From assembly GCF_000005825.2 (NCBI RefSeq), contig NC_013791.2:372001-436000 (forward strand): a stretch of 64,000 nucleotides of DNA, written 5' to 3'. The translations under genes were made by a program, and so were the position numbers. Shown here piece after piece: positions 17,304-29,733 of the stretch. Position 1 is the stretch's first letter. Every line of letters starts with the position of its first letter. The notes below the pieces were generated by a model. That model saw only the letters and a list, made by a program, of their open reading frames with translations. It searched no databases and was not told the origin of the DNA. Source of the DNA: Alkalihalophilus pseudofirmus OF4. Its GTDB lineage: Bacteria; Bacillota; Bacilli; Bacillales; Bacillaceae_D.

Positions 17304-17898
17304 ATATAAGACGGTATCTGTAACAGCTGACCGCCCCCTCGTCGGGAAGCTGTTGCAGAAACACCGGTTTCACGATGGGCTAGGGCAATTCAGGCTGCCA
17401 AGTGAACAGCAGCTAGCGATGCTGGATGCTTTTCAAACTTTAGATGTAAATCTAGCGATAGCCTACACAGAGGAGTTTATCGTTGGTTATGCTATTATCT
17501 TACCGCCTGAGCCATATGAACGTTGGGTGAAAATGAAAGAGATACGCGTATTAGGTGTGGTTGAGGTGGCGCCTCCGTATAGAAATCAGCAGGCGGCAAG
17601 TTCATTATTAACAGCCTTACTCGATGAAGGCGACTATGAGAAGAATATACTTATATCACTAGAATACCGGTGGCACTGGGATCTGGATTCTGTTAATGGT
17701 GATAGTGCTCTCTACAAAAAGCTTCTCCAAAAGCTGCTGATGAAAGGCGGCTTTGAAGAGGTGTTAACCAATGAACCTGACATTATGAATTATCATGATA
17801 ACTTCATGATGGTCCGATTTGGAAGAGATGTACCCAGTGAAATTGTTAAGCGCTTTCTTGAGTTGAGCGGAAATCCAATATCAAATAATGTCAGATAA
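17293..17898 (+). CDS. AcuA-like GNAT acetyltransferase
   Basis: A 201-residue protein resembling AcuA, the B. subtilis enzyme that acetylates and inactivates acetyl-CoA synthetase. The shared features, by memory of the family, are ETIVGY-type (here EFIVGYAIILPPEPYERW), VVEVAPPYRN (acetyl-CoA loop, about 97-106), LEYRWHWDL (about 125-133) and NFMMVRFG near the end. The ATG at 17293 overlaps the nrdB stop by 11 bases, so it is translationally coupled; no strong ribosome site is visible. acsA and acuBC are not adjacent. It could be an AcuA paralogue with another target, possibly linked to nucleotide reduction. Confidence 0.7.
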   Translation: MNSKYKTVSVTADRPLVGKLLQKHRFHDGLGQFRLPSEQQLAMLDAFQTLDVNLAIAYTEEFIVGYAIILPPEPYERWVKMKEIRVLGVVEVAPPYRNQQAASSLLTALLDEGDYEKNILISLEYRWHWDLDSVNGDSALYKKLLQKLLMKGGFEEVLTNEPDIMNYHDNFMMVRFGRDVPSEIVKRFLELSGNPISNNVR

Positions 17899-17971
17899 TT
17901 TCACCAAATAATGTTGCATTCACCTTCTTTTAAAGTTAGAATTGTTTAAATATTTGAAAAGGAGGGGTTGG

Positions 17972-18943
17972 ATGCAGCCGGTTGGAAAGATCGAAAAAAT
18001 TGGTTTGTGGATGAGTAAGTATTTTGCTCTTATTATTATTTTATGTAGTTTTATTGCGTTTTCTGCACCGCAGTTATTTACTTGGATCGCCCCTCATATC
18101 ACGCTTTTCTTAGGTGTGATTATGTTTGGAATGGGTCTTACGATGAGAGCTGTCGACTTTAGTGTTGTCGCTAAGAAGCCGGTACCTGTAGTGATTGGTG
18201 TGATTGCTCAATTTTTGATTATGCCATTAGTTGCTTATGCGATTGCTGTATTACTGCAGCTTCCGCCTGAACTTGCAGTAGGATTAATTCTTGTCGGCGC
18301 CTGTCCTGGGGGTACGGCCTCTAATGTTATGGTGTACCTAGCTAAAGGGGACCTGCCAGTTTCTGTTGCTATGACGTCTATTTCAACGCTGCTAGCGCCG
18401 TTATTAACTCCGGCTATTTTATTGCTGTTAGCAGGACAATGGCTTCCTGTAAATGCTGGTGCAATGTTTCAATCTATTATTCAGGTGATCATTATCCCTA
18501 TTGCTCTTGGCTTGCTTGCAAGACGCTTTTTCCCGAAAGCTGTGGAGAGCAGTGTGAAGACGTTGCCGATTATTTCCATTGCAGCAATCTTAGCAATCGT
18601 ACTCGCGGTTGTCGGGGTAAACCAAGCGAATATTGCTCAAACAGGTTTACTCGTCTTTTTAGCTGTAATGCTTCATAATAGCTTTGGATTATTCCTTGGA
18701 CATGTAACAGCTAAATTATGCGGACTCGATGAAGCCAAACGCAGAGCGATCTCCATTGAAGTCGGGATGCAAAACTCTGGGCTCGGGGCATCGCTTGCGG
18801 CAGCTCATTTCTCGCCGCTCGCAGCTCTGCCAAGCGCTATTTTCTCTGTTTGGCATAATGTATCTGGACCAGCGCTAGTCTCAATCTGGTCTAGAAAGAA
18901 AAATGGAAGTGAGCAAGAAGCAGAAGCGAAACAAGCAGGGTAG
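17972..18943 (+). CDS. Bile acid:sodium symporter (BASS) family transporter
   Basis: A 323-residue membrane protein with about ten segments. BASS signatures are FGMGLTM (about 55), the crossover motif GACPGGTASNVMVYLAKGD (about 108-126), and EVGMQNSGLGASLA (about 267-280). It is similar to B. subtilis YocS. The ATG at 17972 follows AAAAGGAGGGG; an in-frame TTG at 17942 lies before that site. It stands alone, ending in a terminator. The substrate is unknown; organic anions or pantoate-like compounds are reported for relatives. Confidence 0.88.
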   Translation: MQPVGKIEKIGLWMSKYFALIIILCSFIAFSAPQLFTWIAPHITLFLGVIMFGMGLTMRAVDFSVVAKKPVPVVIGVIAQFLIMPLVAYAIAVLLQLPPELAVGLILVGACPGGTASNVMVYLAKGDLPVSVAMTSISTLLAPLLTPAILLLLAGQWLPVNAGAMFQSIIQVIIIPIALGLLARRFFPKAVESSVKTLPIISIAAILAIVLAVVGVNQANIAQTGLLVFLAVMLHNSFGLFLGHVTAKLCGLDEAKRRAISIEVGMQNSGLGASLAAAHFSPLAALPSAIFSVWHNVSGPALVSIWSRKKNGSEQEAEAKQAG

Positions 18944-18960
18944 TCAATCTCTATAAAATG

Positions 18961-19010
18961 AAAAAGCTTTCTCCCTTGAATTAGAAAGTATGGGAGGGAG
19001 CTTTTTGTTT
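18961..19010 (+). terminator. Terminator of the BASS transporter gene
   Basis: AAAAAGCT-TT-CTCCC pairs with GGGAG-GG-AGCTTTTT, followed by GTTT. Confidence 0.8.
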
Positions 19011-19157
19011 ATTTGGGAGACTGAGTGTTTGGTTTAGGTACCTATTGCCGGGCGACAAGGGGCTTGGATTTTGATATAATGACGTTCAGAATCACAAGAT
19101 AAGTCATAGCGAAACCCTGCTGCATAGAAGAGGGTAGATTATAGGAGTTGAAGATTC

Positions 19158-19844
19158 ATGCTTGAATTTAAGGAATGGAAGCATGTGTTTAAATTAGATC
19201 CAAATAAAGAAATAAATGATGAAGAATTAGAAGCCATTTGTGAATCAGGTACAGATGGCTTAATTATTGGCGGGACTGATGGGGTGACATTGGATAACAC
19301 GCTGCAGCTGTTAGCTCGTGTACGACGTTACTCTGTTTCGGCTGCTCTTGAAATCTCAAATCTTGAAGCAATCACACCTGGATTTGACTATTATTTTATC
19401 CCGTCTGTGATGAACAGCCAGAACGTTGACTGGATACAAGGACTGCATCATCAAGCAATCAAAGAGTACGGAGCAATCATGAACTGGGACGAGATTGTGA
19501 TGGAAGGGTATTGCATTTTAAATCCCGAGGCCAAAGCTGCTAAAGTGACAGAAGCAAATACGGATATTGATGTAGAAGACGTGGTGGCTTATGCAAGAAT
19601 GGCTGAGAACCTCTACCGTTTTCCCATCTTCTATATTGAATACAGCGGGACATACGGGGATCCTTCTTTGGTGCACCAAGTGAAAAACGTATTAAATGAA
19701 ACGAAGCTCGTCTACGGCGGTGGCATTAACTCACTAAAAGAGGCACAAGAGATGGCTGAAGCAGCGGATATGATTGTTGTAGGAAATATCATTTATGAAG
19801 ATTTAAAGGCTGCATTAGAAACAGTTAAAGCAACGAAATCTTAA
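19158..19844 (+). CDS. pcrB: Heptaprenylglyceryl phosphate synthase
   Basis: A 228-residue TIM-barrel prenyltransferase that joins heptaprenyl diphosphate to sn-glycerol-1-phosphate, giving an archaeal-type ether lipid precursor found in Bacillales. Family signatures are FKLDPNK at the start, [12 protein letters not shown] (about 34-45), [10 protein letters not shown] (about 155-164), LVYGGGI and VVGNIIYED near the end. It heads the pcrB-pcrA-ligA-camS cluster, in the usual Bacillus order. Confidence 0.95.
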   Translation: MLEFKEWKHVFKLDPNKEINDEELEAICESGTDGLIIGGTDGVTLDNTLQLLARVRRYSVSAALEISNLEAITPGFDYYFIPSVMNSQNVDWIQGLHHQAIKEYGAIMNWDEIVMEGYCILNPEAKAAKVTEANTDIDVEDVVAYARMAENLYRFPIFYIEYSGTYGDPSLVHQVKNVLNETKLVYGGGINSLKEAQEMAEAADMIVVGNIIYEDLKAALETVKATKS

Positions 19845-19946
19845 TAGAATGTACATTAAAAGCAGAAGTCGGCTGGACATTCGATTGCATCAACTGGTAA
19901 GGCATTGTAGACTATAAACTAAGAACATTTGTTTGGTGGTGGAAGT

Positions 19947-22175
19947 ATGCAAGAAAAGATCATAGAAAAAATGCTCTCAGGCTTAAATCCTGAGCAGAGA
20001 CAAGCAACAACTCATACGGAAGGTCCGTTATTACTAATGGCTGGCGCGGGAAGTGGAAAGACACGAGTTCTTACCCATCGCATCGCTTATTTGCTGCGTG
20101 AAAAAGCCATTGCGCCGTGGAACGTACTAGCGATTACATTTACAAATAAAGCTGCACGAGAAATGAAAGATCGTGTGGCAAAACTTGTTGGACCGGTAGC
20201 TGAAGATATTTGGATTTCTACCTTTCACTCGATGTGTGTCCGTATTTTGCGTCGTGATATTGACCGCATCGGCTACAACCGTAATTTCACAATTCTAGAT
20301 TCCTCAGATCAATTATCTGTTATAAAGCAAATTCTAAAAAACAAGAACATTGATCCTAAGAAATTTGATCCAAGAAGCATCCTTGGAACAATGAGCGGCT
20401 GGAAAAATGAATTAAAGAAGCCTGATGACTGCATGAGGCAGGCAACGGGACCATATGATCAAACGGCAGCTGAAGTATATGTGGAGTACCAAAAACAATT
20501 AAAGAAAAATCACGCCTTAGATTTTGATGATCTTATCATGAAGACGATCGAGCTGTTCAAGCTTGTACCAGAGGTATTAGAATTCTATCAACGCAAGTTT
20601 CAGTACATCCTGGTAGATGAGTATCAAGATACGAATAAAGCACAATATATGCTTGTCCGAATGCTTAGTGATAAATATGAAAATATTTGCGTTGTCGGGG
20701 ATTCTGATCAGTCGATCTATCGCTGGAGGGGTGCGGATATTGCTAATATCTTATCCTTTGAAGAAGATTACCCGAATGCGACCGTTATTTTACTAGAGCA
20801 GAATTACCGCTCCACTAAAATGATTTTAAATGCAGCAAACAAAGTAATTGAGAACAACTTTAACCGTAAACCGAAAAACCTATGGACAGAAAATGACGAC
20901 GGTCCAAAGATTGGTTACTACGGGGCAGATACGGAGCAATCGGAAGCACAGTTTGTGGTCGAGAAAATCCGTGAAGCAACGAGAAGCGGGGAGCACACTA
21001 ACTCAGATATTGCGATTCTCTACCGTACAAATGCTCAGTCACGTGTAATTGAGGAATATTTTGTGAAGTCTAATATTGAGTACAACATCGTCGGCGGCAC
21101 TAAGTTCTATGATCGTAAAGAAATTAAAGATGTTCTTGCGTATCTGCGTCTTATTGCCAACCCTGACGATGATATCAGCTTGCAGCGGATTATTAACGTT
21201 CCAAAACGAGGCATAGGTGCGACAACTGTTGATAAAATTGGAGCGTATGCTGTTGAACAAGGCCTTTCTCTATTTGCTGCTTTGCAGGAAATTGAGCAGG
21301 TAGGCCTGACAGCACGTACGGTCGGCAAATTAAAAGACTTTAGAGATCAACTTTCTCACTGGATTCAAATGCAGGAGTATTTATCTGTGACTGAGTTAGT
21401 CGAGGAACTGCTAGAGAAGACAGGCTACCGTGATATGCTCCGCAACGAACAATCGATCGAGGCACAGAGCCGTCTTGAGAATATTGATGAGTTTATAACG
21501 GTTACGAATGAATTTGAAAAATCAAATGATGATAAATCATTAGTAGCATTCTTAACAGATCTTGCGCTTGTCGCAGATATTGACAAGCTTGACGATGAAA
21601 ATGAAGGAAAACCTAAGGATGCGATCACGCTTATGACTCTGCATTCCGCAAAGGGGCTGGAATTCCCGCTAGTATTCTTGATTGGTATGGAAGAAGGGAT
21701 CTTCCCGCATAGCCGCTCGCTTTTTGAGGCAGAAGAAATGGAAGAAGAGCGCCGCCTTGCCTATGTAGGGATTACGAGAGCTGAAAAGCAGCTTTATATA
21801 ACGAATGCAAGGATGCGGACCTTATATGGTAAGACAAATACAAACCCGCCGTCTCGTTTTATTTCAGAGATTCCAGAAGAGTGTCTTGAACAAGTGAACG
21901 AGGATAAACCAACACCGGCTTGGATGAAAGCGTCACGTGGTACAGCCTCTGCTCCAGCAGCAAAACCTAAAGTGCGTGCATCTGTATCGACTTCAACGGG
22001 CGGTGATCAATTTGCTTGGGCTGTTGGAGATAAAGCAGAGCACAAAAAATGGGGAGTAGGGACCGTTGTCAGCATCAAAGGTGAAGGCGAAGCTGTTGAG
22101 CTTGATATTGCTTTCCCTCAGCCTACTGGCGTGAAGCGTTTATTTGCTAAGTTTGCCCCAATTACTAAGCAATAG
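19947..22175 (+). CDS. pcrA: ATP-dependent DNA helicase PcrA
   Basis: A 742-residue superfamily 1A helicase for repair and plasmid rolling-circle replication. Walker A is GAGSGKT (about 33-39), motif II is VDEYQDT (about 223-229), motif III is [14 protein letters not shown], motif V/VI includes [11 protein letters not shown] and AYVGITRA. The C-terminal Tudor-like RNA-polymerase-binding segment ends with [11 protein letters not shown]. The ATG at 19947 follows a GGTGGTGGAAG site. It is the second gene of the cluster, upstream of ligA by 15 bases. Confidence 0.97.
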   Translation: MQEKIIEKMLSGLNPEQRQATTHTEGPLLLMAGAGSGKTRVLTHRIAYLLREKAIAPWNVLAITFTNKAAREMKDRVAKLVGPVAEDIWISTFHSMCVRILRRDIDRIGYNRNFTILDSSDQLSVIKQILKNKNIDPKKFDPRSILGTMSGWKNELKKPDDCMRQATGPYDQTAAEVYVEYQKQLKKNHALDFDDLIMKTIELFKLVPEVLEFYQRKFQYILVDEYQDTNKAQYMLVRMLSDKYENICVVGDSDQSIYRWRGADIANILSFEEDYPNATVILLEQNYRSTKMILNAANKVIENNFNRKPKNLWTENDDGPKIGYYGADTEQSEAQFVVEKIREATRSGEHTNSDIAILYRTNAQSRVIEEYFVKSNIEYNIVGGTKFYDRKEIKDVLAYLRLIANPDDDISLQRIINVPKRGIGATTVDKIGAYAVEQGLSLFAALQEIEQVGLTARTVGKLKDFRDQLSHWIQMQEYLSVTELVEELLEKTGYRDMLRNEQSIEAQSRLENIDEFITVTNEFEKSNDDKSLVAFLTDLALVADIDKLDDENEGKPKDAITLMTLHSAKGLEFPLVFLIGMEEGIFPHSRSLFEAEEMEEERRLAYVGITRAEKQLYITNARMRTLYGKTNTNPPSRFISEIPEECLEQVNEDKPTPAWMKASRGTASAPAAKPKVRASVSTSTGGDQFAWAVGDKAEHKKWGVGTVVSIKGEGEAVELDIAFPQPTGVKRLFAKFAPITKQ

Positions 22176-24197
<2,022 letters not shown>

Positions 24198-24233
24198 TCT
24201 TTTTTAGTGCAGGTGTAGAGGAGGAAAGTTACA

Positions 24234-25415
24234 ATGGTAAGACGTTTGGGGCTGGTCTCCTTAACGGGACTATTGTTTTTAACGGGGTGTTTCCCGATGT
24301 TTCAGCAAGAACCCGATGAAGTCGTTGTAGAAGAATCGCAGCAAGAAGAGCAGATTGTAGATATTGTTCCGCGTGTATCGACACCTGAGAATTACTACCA
24401 AAGTGTGCTTTATGATGGATCGTATTTACACGGCCAGTCTAGAGGGTTTGGTAATGCGGTCGTTTACAACCGCTTAGACCTTGATAACTTAGAAATGGGA
24501 CTTACGCAAATTGCGAAAGAGCAGTTTGATCCAGAAAACTATTTCTTTCGTGAAGGACAGTTTATTAATAGAAATGAGATTAACAGCTGGTTAATGCGTT
24601 ATGACCAAGTAGAAAATCAACAAGGGTTAAACCCAGAGCTTGGGGAAGGGGAGACCTTACGTGAACAAGAGGAGAATCAGCCTCGTTATTTATCGCATAT
24701 TTTAGAGCATAATTATTTAGTTAGAAGTGAACAGGGGAATTATGAACTTGGCGGTATCGTTATCGGTCTTTCTATGAACAGTGTTTATAACTTCAGAGTA
24801 GAAGATGAGCAAGGCCGCTACTATTTCTATGAAACACCAATCAGCCAGGAGAAAATGGAAGAAGAGGGGCAGCGTATCGCTGACTTAATCGTACAAAGGC
24901 TGCGTGACCCTAATCGTGAAGAAGGGGTATTTGACAGGGTACCGATTACGGTCGCGTTATTCCGTGAGCAGCCGCGTCAATCAACCATTCCAGGAAACTA
25001 TTTTATGCAGGCAACGGCACAGCCAGGGGAAGGCCTTGAGCGGTGGCAGCGAATGAATGAGCGCTATTATTTGTTCCCATCAAGTGCTGCTAATGAAGAT
25101 GTAAGCAATGATGCAGCTTCTTTCGGTCAAATTAAAGATGATATACAAAGCTTCTTTGATACGTATGTCGGCGTAGTTGGCCGCGGGTACTACGTGGATA
25201 ATCAATTACAGGAATTAACGATTGAGGTGCCGCTTCGTTTTCAAGGGAAGGCTGAGATTGTAGCATTAACTCAATACGCGGCAGATGTGATCAACCAGCG
25301 TATTAACAATCAAAATGTAAAAGTGAATTTATATGTGACCTCAGTTGGCGGACAGCAAGAAAGTATGGTTGTCCGAAATCCGGGTGAGGAACCATTTATT
25401 CATGTATTTGAGTAA
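24234..25415 (+). CDS. camS: CamS-family lipoprotein
   Basis: A 393-residue lipoprotein. A signal sequence ends in the lipobox LTGC (Cys19), so it is anchored on the outer face of the membrane. The rest matches the CamS family, whose signal peptides are precursors of sex-pheromone peptides in enterococci and staphylococci. Here it follows ligA by 36 bases, the usual Bacillus context. Its role in Bacillus is unknown. Confidence 0.9.
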   Translation: MVRRLGLVSLTGLLFLTGCFPMFQQEPDEVVVEESQQEEQIVDIVPRVSTPENYYQSVLYDGSYLHGQSRGFGNAVVYNRLDLDNLEMGLTQIAKEQFDPENYFFREGQFINRNEINSWLMRYDQVENQQGLNPELGEGETLREQEENQPRYLSHILEHNYLVRSEQGNYELGGIVIGLSMNSVYNFRVEDEQGRYYFYETPISQEKMEEEGQRIADLIVQRLRDPNREEGVFDRVPITVALFREQPRQSTIPGNYFMQATAQPGEGLERWQRMNERYYLFPSSAANEDVSNDAASFGQIKDDIQSFFDTYVGVVGRGYYVDNQLQELTIEVPLRFQGKAEIVALTQYAADVINQRINNQNVKVNLYVTSVGGQQESMVVRNPGEEPFIHVFE

Positions 25416-25805
25416 ATTATGTATAAATGAATCATTCGAAGACTCCTTATGTAAAGGGGTCTTTTTTTACTATAAAGACACTCTATATCTATTTATTACC
25501 ATATGGATAACACATTGAATTCGCTTTCTCGGATAAAGTGTGTCAAAAACCTGTGAACAATGAAAAAAAGTATTTATTATTGTCTAAGATCATGATATAT
25601 TTATGACGTTTGGTGATGGTTGTTCATAGAGATAAGAAGTCTGATGTCTTACCAACGCCAAGCCTGCAAGATAGCGCTTACAAAATAGATGGACAAGCAG
25701 GATGAAAGCCGGTATGATCGATCTTAGGTCATGGCTAAATAATCCTGTTAATATGCCATACTAATTTGTGTGCTCTCATGCAAACATTTATAAGGGGGAA
25801 ATAAA
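25416..25805 (+). other. Intergenic region before nupN
   Basis: A 390-base region. It contains the camS terminator (25439-25468: stem AAGACTCCTT / AAGGGGTCTT then seven T's) and a 28-base segment GCCGGTATGATC...TCATGGC (25709-25736), similar in 5' sequence and length to one upstream of putP. No purine-riboswitch core is visible. Confidence 0.5.
25439..25468 (+). terminator. Terminator of the pcrB-pcrA-ligA-camS cluster
   Basis: Stem AAGACTCCTT / AAGGGGTCTT with loop ATGT and a run of seven T's, 23 bases after the camS stop. Confidence 0.85.
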
Positions 25806-26927
25806 ATGAAAAAGTGGTTACGTACATTATCACTGTCTGTTGCTGCCGCTGTTGCTCTTGCTGCTTGTGGATCAGGTGATACTGCAGAAGAAACACCTGC
25901 TGATGGTGGGGATGACTCATCTGAAGAAGCAGTTGAAGCTGGAGATTTTAAAGTAGCAATGGTTACAGATGTTGGGGGAATTGATGATAAATCATTTAAC
26001 CAATCAGCTTGGGAAGGTTTATCTGCATTTGGTGAAGAAGTTGGACTTGAAGAAGGAACTGGTTACCGTTACCTTCAATCACAAACAATGGATGATTTCG
26101 AGCCAAACTTACGTAACTTAGTTCGTGAAGATGCTGACCTTGTATGGGGTATTGGTTTCTTAATGGAAGATGCGATCCGTACAATTGCTGAGCAAGTTGA
26201 AGATGCGCAGCTTGCTATTGTAGATACAGTGGTTCTTGATGCTGAAGAAAATACGTATGACAACATTGCTAACGTAACATTTAAAGAGCATGAAGGTTCT
26301 TTCCTTGTTGGTGTTATTGCTGGTCTTCAAACAGAAGGCGATAAAGTAGGTTTCATCGGCGGAGTTGAAAGTGGTCTAATCAAGAAGTTCGAAAATGGAT
26401 TCAAAGCTGGTGTTAAAGCAGTAAATCCAGATGCTGAAATCCTAGTTCAATATGCAGAGAGCTTTAACGATGCATCTCGTGGTTCTCAAATCGCAAACAC
26501 AATGTACAGCCAAGGCGCTGACATCATCTATCACGCTGCAGGCGGAACTGGTAACGGATTATTCACAGAAGCAATCAACCGTGCACGTAACGGCGAAAAT
26601 GTTTGGGCAATCGGTGTTGACCGTGACCAACACGAAGAAGGCGAATACGGCGATGGTCAATCTGTCACTCTTACTTCAATGGTTAAACGTGTAGATACTG
26701 CTGTTGCAATCGTTTCTGAGCAAACAATGAACGGAGACTTCCCTGGCGGCGAAATTCTAGAGTATGGTCTTGAAGAAGATGCTGTAGGTATTGCTCCTTC
26801 TACAGATAACGTTTCTGAAGAAGCTTTATCTGCTGTTGAAGATTACAAAGGACAAATTCAATCAGGTGATATCAGCGTACCTCAAACAGATGATGAGTAC
26901 GAAGAGTACCTAAACGGCTTAGAATAA
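25806..26927 (+). CDS. nupN: Nucleoside-binding lipoprotein of an ABC importer (BMP family)
   Basis: A 373-residue substrate-binding lipoprotein with lipobox LAAC (Cys about 21) and an acidic linker. Basic-membrane-protein signatures are VTDVGGIDDKSFNQSAWEGL (start of lobe 1), GFIGGVESG and IGVDRDQ. In B. subtilis the NupN-NupOPQ system (formerly YufNOPQ) imports guanosine and is repressed by CodY. Gene order here is the same. A strong GGGGGAA ribosome site and a downstream hairpin favour high expression of this first gene. Confidence 0.92.
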   Translation: MKKWLRTLSLSVAAAVALAACGSGDTAEETPADGGDDSSEEAVEAGDFKVAMVTDVGGIDDKSFNQSAWEGLSAFGEEVGLEEGTGYRYLQSQTMDDFEPNLRNLVREDADLVWGIGFLMEDAIRTIAEQVEDAQLAIVDTVVLDAEENTYDNIANVTFKEHEGSFLVGVIAGLQTEGDKVGFIGGVESGLIKKFENGFKAGVKAVNPDAEILVQYAESFNDASRGSQIANTMYSQGADIIYHAAGGTGNGLFTEAINRARNGENVWAIGVDRDQHEEGEYGDGQSVTLTSMVKRVDTAVAIVSEQTMNGDFPGGEILEYGLEEDAVGIAPSTDNVSEEALSAVEDYKGQIQSGDISVPQTDDEYEEYLNGLE

Positions 26928-26951
26928 GCAACGATATAAGTTATACAGAAG

Positions 26952-26982
26952 CAAAGGCTAGTATTACACTAGCCTTTGTTTT
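26952..26982 (+). terminator. Intercistronic hairpin nupN/nupO
   Basis: Perfect 11-bp stem CAAAGGCTAGT / ACTAGCCTTTG with a 5-base loop, followed only by TTTTA. It probably causes partial termination or stabilises the nupN message, giving excess binding protein over the transporter. Confidence 0.65.
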
Positions 26983-27145
26983 ACCTTAAAGCATCAGATG
27001 GTATGAAATGACAATCTCTTAGTACGAAGGGACAATGACGGATTGCTGTTTGCCCAATCCATCATTGCCTCTTTTTTGGCTAAACGATCAAACATGCAAT
27101 CAGCGATTAACATACCTTCTCTTAAATATGTAAGGAGTGAATCCA

Positions 27146-28675
27146 ATGAGTTATGTTATTGAGATGAATAACATCCGTAAAGAGTTTCCTGGCATTGTAG
27201 CCAATGATAATATTACACTCCAGCTTAAAAAGGGTGAGATTCATGCCTTACTTGGTGAAAATGGAGCTGGAAAATCAACACTGATGAACGTGCTGTTCGG
27301 CTTATATCAACCTGAGCGCGGGGAAATTCGCGTACATGGTGAAAAAGTTGAAATTACAGACCCTAACATTGCCAATCGTCTTGGAATTGGAATGGTGCAT
27401 CAGCACTTTATGTTAGTAGATAAATTTACAGTTACTGAAAATATTGTGATGGGAAATGAACCGACTAAATTTGGAGTCGTTAATATTAAAAAGGCTGCAA
27501 AAGAAGTTAAAGCGATCTCAGAGCGTTATGGTCTTTCGGTCGATCCTCATGCGAAGATTGAAGACATTTCAGTCGGAATGCAGCAGCGTGTAGAAATTTT
27601 GAAAACGCTGTACCGCGGCGCTGATATCCTTATCTTTGATGAGCCGACAGCTGTCTTGACCCCTCAAGAAATTCAAGAGCTGATTGGAATTATGAAGACC
27701 CTTGTAGCAGAAGGGAAGTCAATTATTTTAATTACTCATAAGCTTAAAGAAATTATGGCTGTATGTGATCGTTGTACGGTTATCCGTCGTGGTAAGGGGA
27801 TCGGAACAGTTGAAGTAAGTGAAACAGATCAGGACAAGCTTGCTGCTATGATGGTAGGACGCGAAGTTAATTTTAAAGTGGATAAAACACCAGCAGCCCC
27901 TAAAGAAACAGTGCTTTCTGTAACAGACTTAACTGTTAAAGATTCACGCGGTGTGGATGCTGTAAAATCTCTGAACCTTGAAATCAAGGCTGGAGAGATT
28001 GTCGGTCTTGCCGGGGTAGACGGAAACGGGCAATCTGAATTTATTGAAGCCATTGCGGGCTTGCGTAAAGCCGATAAAGGCTCAATCAAATTGAACAACA
28101 AAGAGTTAGTTGGCCTAAAACCACGTAAGGTAACAGAGTCTGGAATCGGGCATATTCCTGAAGATCGCCATAAGCACGGGTTAGTCCTTGATTTTGCGAT
28201 TGGTGAAAATATTGTTTTGCAAACATATTACCAAAAGCCTTACTCAAAAAATACCGTATTAAATTATCCAGAAATTTATAAGAAGGCGAAAGAATTAATT
28301 GAAGACTTTGATGTAAGAACGCCTTCAGAATACACACCGGCACGTGCGCTTTCGGGCGGTAATCAGCAAAAAGCAATTATTGCTCGTGAAGTAGACCGTT
28401 CACCTGACTTCTTAATTGCGGCACAGCCGACACGTGGTCTTGATGTAGGGGCAATTGAATCTATTCATAAGCGCCTGATCTCAGAACGTGATAAGGGACG
28501 TGGAGTCTTATTAATGTCACTTGAGTTAGATGAAGTCCTAAATGTGAGTGACCGGATTGCGGTTATGTATGAAGGACAGATCGTCGCGATTGTTGATGCA
28601 GATAAAACAAATGAGAAAGAGCTCGGGCTGCTTATGGCAGGCGGGAAGAAAGAGAAAGCGGGTGAAGCACAGTGA
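27146..28675 (+). CDS. nupO: Nucleoside ABC importer, double ATP-binding subunit
   Basis: A 509-residue protein with two fused ABC domains. Walker A of domain 1 is GENGAGKST (about 37-45); its signature is degenerate (SVGMQQR) and its Walker B is ILIFDEPTAVL. Domain 2 has a deviant Walker A (GVDGNGQSE) and the signature LSGGNQQK, as usual for sugar/nucleoside importers of this type. AAGGAG precedes the ATG at 27146. Its stop overlaps the start of nupP. Confidence 0.93.
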   Translation: MSYVIEMNNIRKEFPGIVANDNITLQLKKGEIHALLGENGAGKSTLMNVLFGLYQPERGEIRVHGEKVEITDPNIANRLGIGMVHQHFMLVDKFTVTENIVMGNEPTKFGVVNIKKAAKEVKAISERYGLSVDPHAKIEDISVGMQQRVEILKTLYRGADILIFDEPTAVLTPQEIQELIGIMKTLVAEGKSIILITHKLKEIMAVCDRCTVIRRGKGIGTVEVSETDQDKLAAMMVGREVNFKVDKTPAAPKETVLSVTDLTVKDSRGVDAVKSLNLEIKAGEIVGLAGVDGNGQSEFIEAIAGLRKADKGSIKLNNKELVGLKPRKVTESGIGHIPEDRHKHGLVLDFAIGENIVLQTYYQKPYSKNTVLNYPEIYKKAKELIEDFDVRTPSEYTPARALSGGNQQKAIIAREVDRSPDFLIAAQPTRGLDVGAIESIHKRLISERDKGRGVLLMSLELDEVLNVSDRIAVMYEGQIVAIVDADKTNEKELGLLMAGGKKEKAGEAQ

Positions 28676-29733
28676 TGGCGAAGTTGCTTCCTAAAGGAAG
28701 GTTATTGTCATGGTCTGTCCCTTTGATTGCCGTTTTTCTAGGTATTTTTATTGGGGCAATCATTATGTTAGTAAGTGGTTACAATCCTATTACGGGCTAC
28801 TCAGCGCTAATTAGAGGGATCTTCAGCGATACGTATTATCTTGGTGAAACGATTCGTATGATGACACCGCTCATTCTTGCAGGTTTAGCGGTAGCATTTG
28901 CCTTTAGAACTGGATTATTAAATATCGGGGTTGAAGGACAGCTGATTGTCGGATGGCTGGCGTCGGTTTATGTGGGGATTGCTTTTGATCTTCCGGCAGT
29001 GCTTCACCTGCCAATGGCGATTTTAGCTGGTGCCCTTGCTGGTGCACTTTGGGGCTTTATTCCAGGTTTGCTTAAAGCTAAATTTCAAGTGCATGAAGTT
29101 ATTGTTACAATCATGATGAACTATATTGCGCTTTATACAGCGAATGCTATTATTCGTTCTTATTTACTTGTACCGGGTGAGAGAACTGAGTCGATTAATC
29201 AGTCTGCTTCTCTTTCCTCTCCATTTTTACAATCACTAACAGACTTCTCACGTTTGCACTGGGGATTCGTTGTTGCGATCTTAGCGTGTGTAATCATGTG
29301 GTTTATTTTATGGAGAACTACAAAAGGATACGAACTGCGTGCGGTTGGACTTAACCAACATGCCTCCCAATATGCGGGAATGAATGTTCAACGCAATATT
29401 ATTTTATCGATGCTGATCAGCGGCGGGTTCGCTGGTGTGGCTGGAGCTATGGAAGGACTTGGAACATACGGCTACATGAGTATCTTATCCGGCTTCTCAG
29501 GCTTAGGGTTTGACGGAATCGCTGTTGCCCTTCTTGGTGCAAATACAGCAATTGGTGTAGTACTTGCTTCTTTCTTGTTCGGTGGATTAAAAATTGGTGC
29601 CCTAAACATGCAATCACAGGCTGGTGTACCAACAGAGTTAGTTGAAATTGTTATTGCCTTAATTATTTTCTTTGTGGCATCAAGTTACATCATTCGCTGG
29701 GTCATGAACCGTGTGAAGAAGGAGGACATCTAA
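28675..29733 (+). CDS. nupP: Nucleoside ABC importer permease
   Basis: A 352-residue membrane permease of the BPD_transp_2 family, with about ten segments. FRTGLLNIGVEGQ (about 80) is the family signature. It pairs with nupQ as the two different permease chains. The ATG at 28675 overlaps the nupO stop by one base; a GTG at 28672 is possible. Confidence 0.92.
   Translation: MAKLLPKGRLLSWSVPLIAVFLGIFIGAIIMLVSGYNPITGYSALIRGIFSDTYYLGETIRMMTPLILAGLAVAFAFRTGLLNIGVEGQLIVGWLASVYVGIAFDLPAVLHLPMAILAGALAGALWGFIPGLLKAKFQVHEVIVTIMMNYIALYTANAIIRSYLLVPGERTESINQSASLSSPFLQSLTDFSRLHWGFVVAILACVIMWFILWRTTKGYELRAVGLNQHASQYAGMNVQRNIILSMLISGGFAGVAGAMEGLGTYGYMSILSGFSGLGFDGIAVALLGANTAIGVVLASFLFGGLKIGALNMQSQAGVPTELVEIVIALIIFFVASSYIIRWVMNRVKKEDI

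Noticed and set aside
25469-25805. Purine riboswitch upstream of nupN
   Set aside because: The conserved purine-aptamer loops and junction bases are not visible, although the operon is a nucleoside importer.
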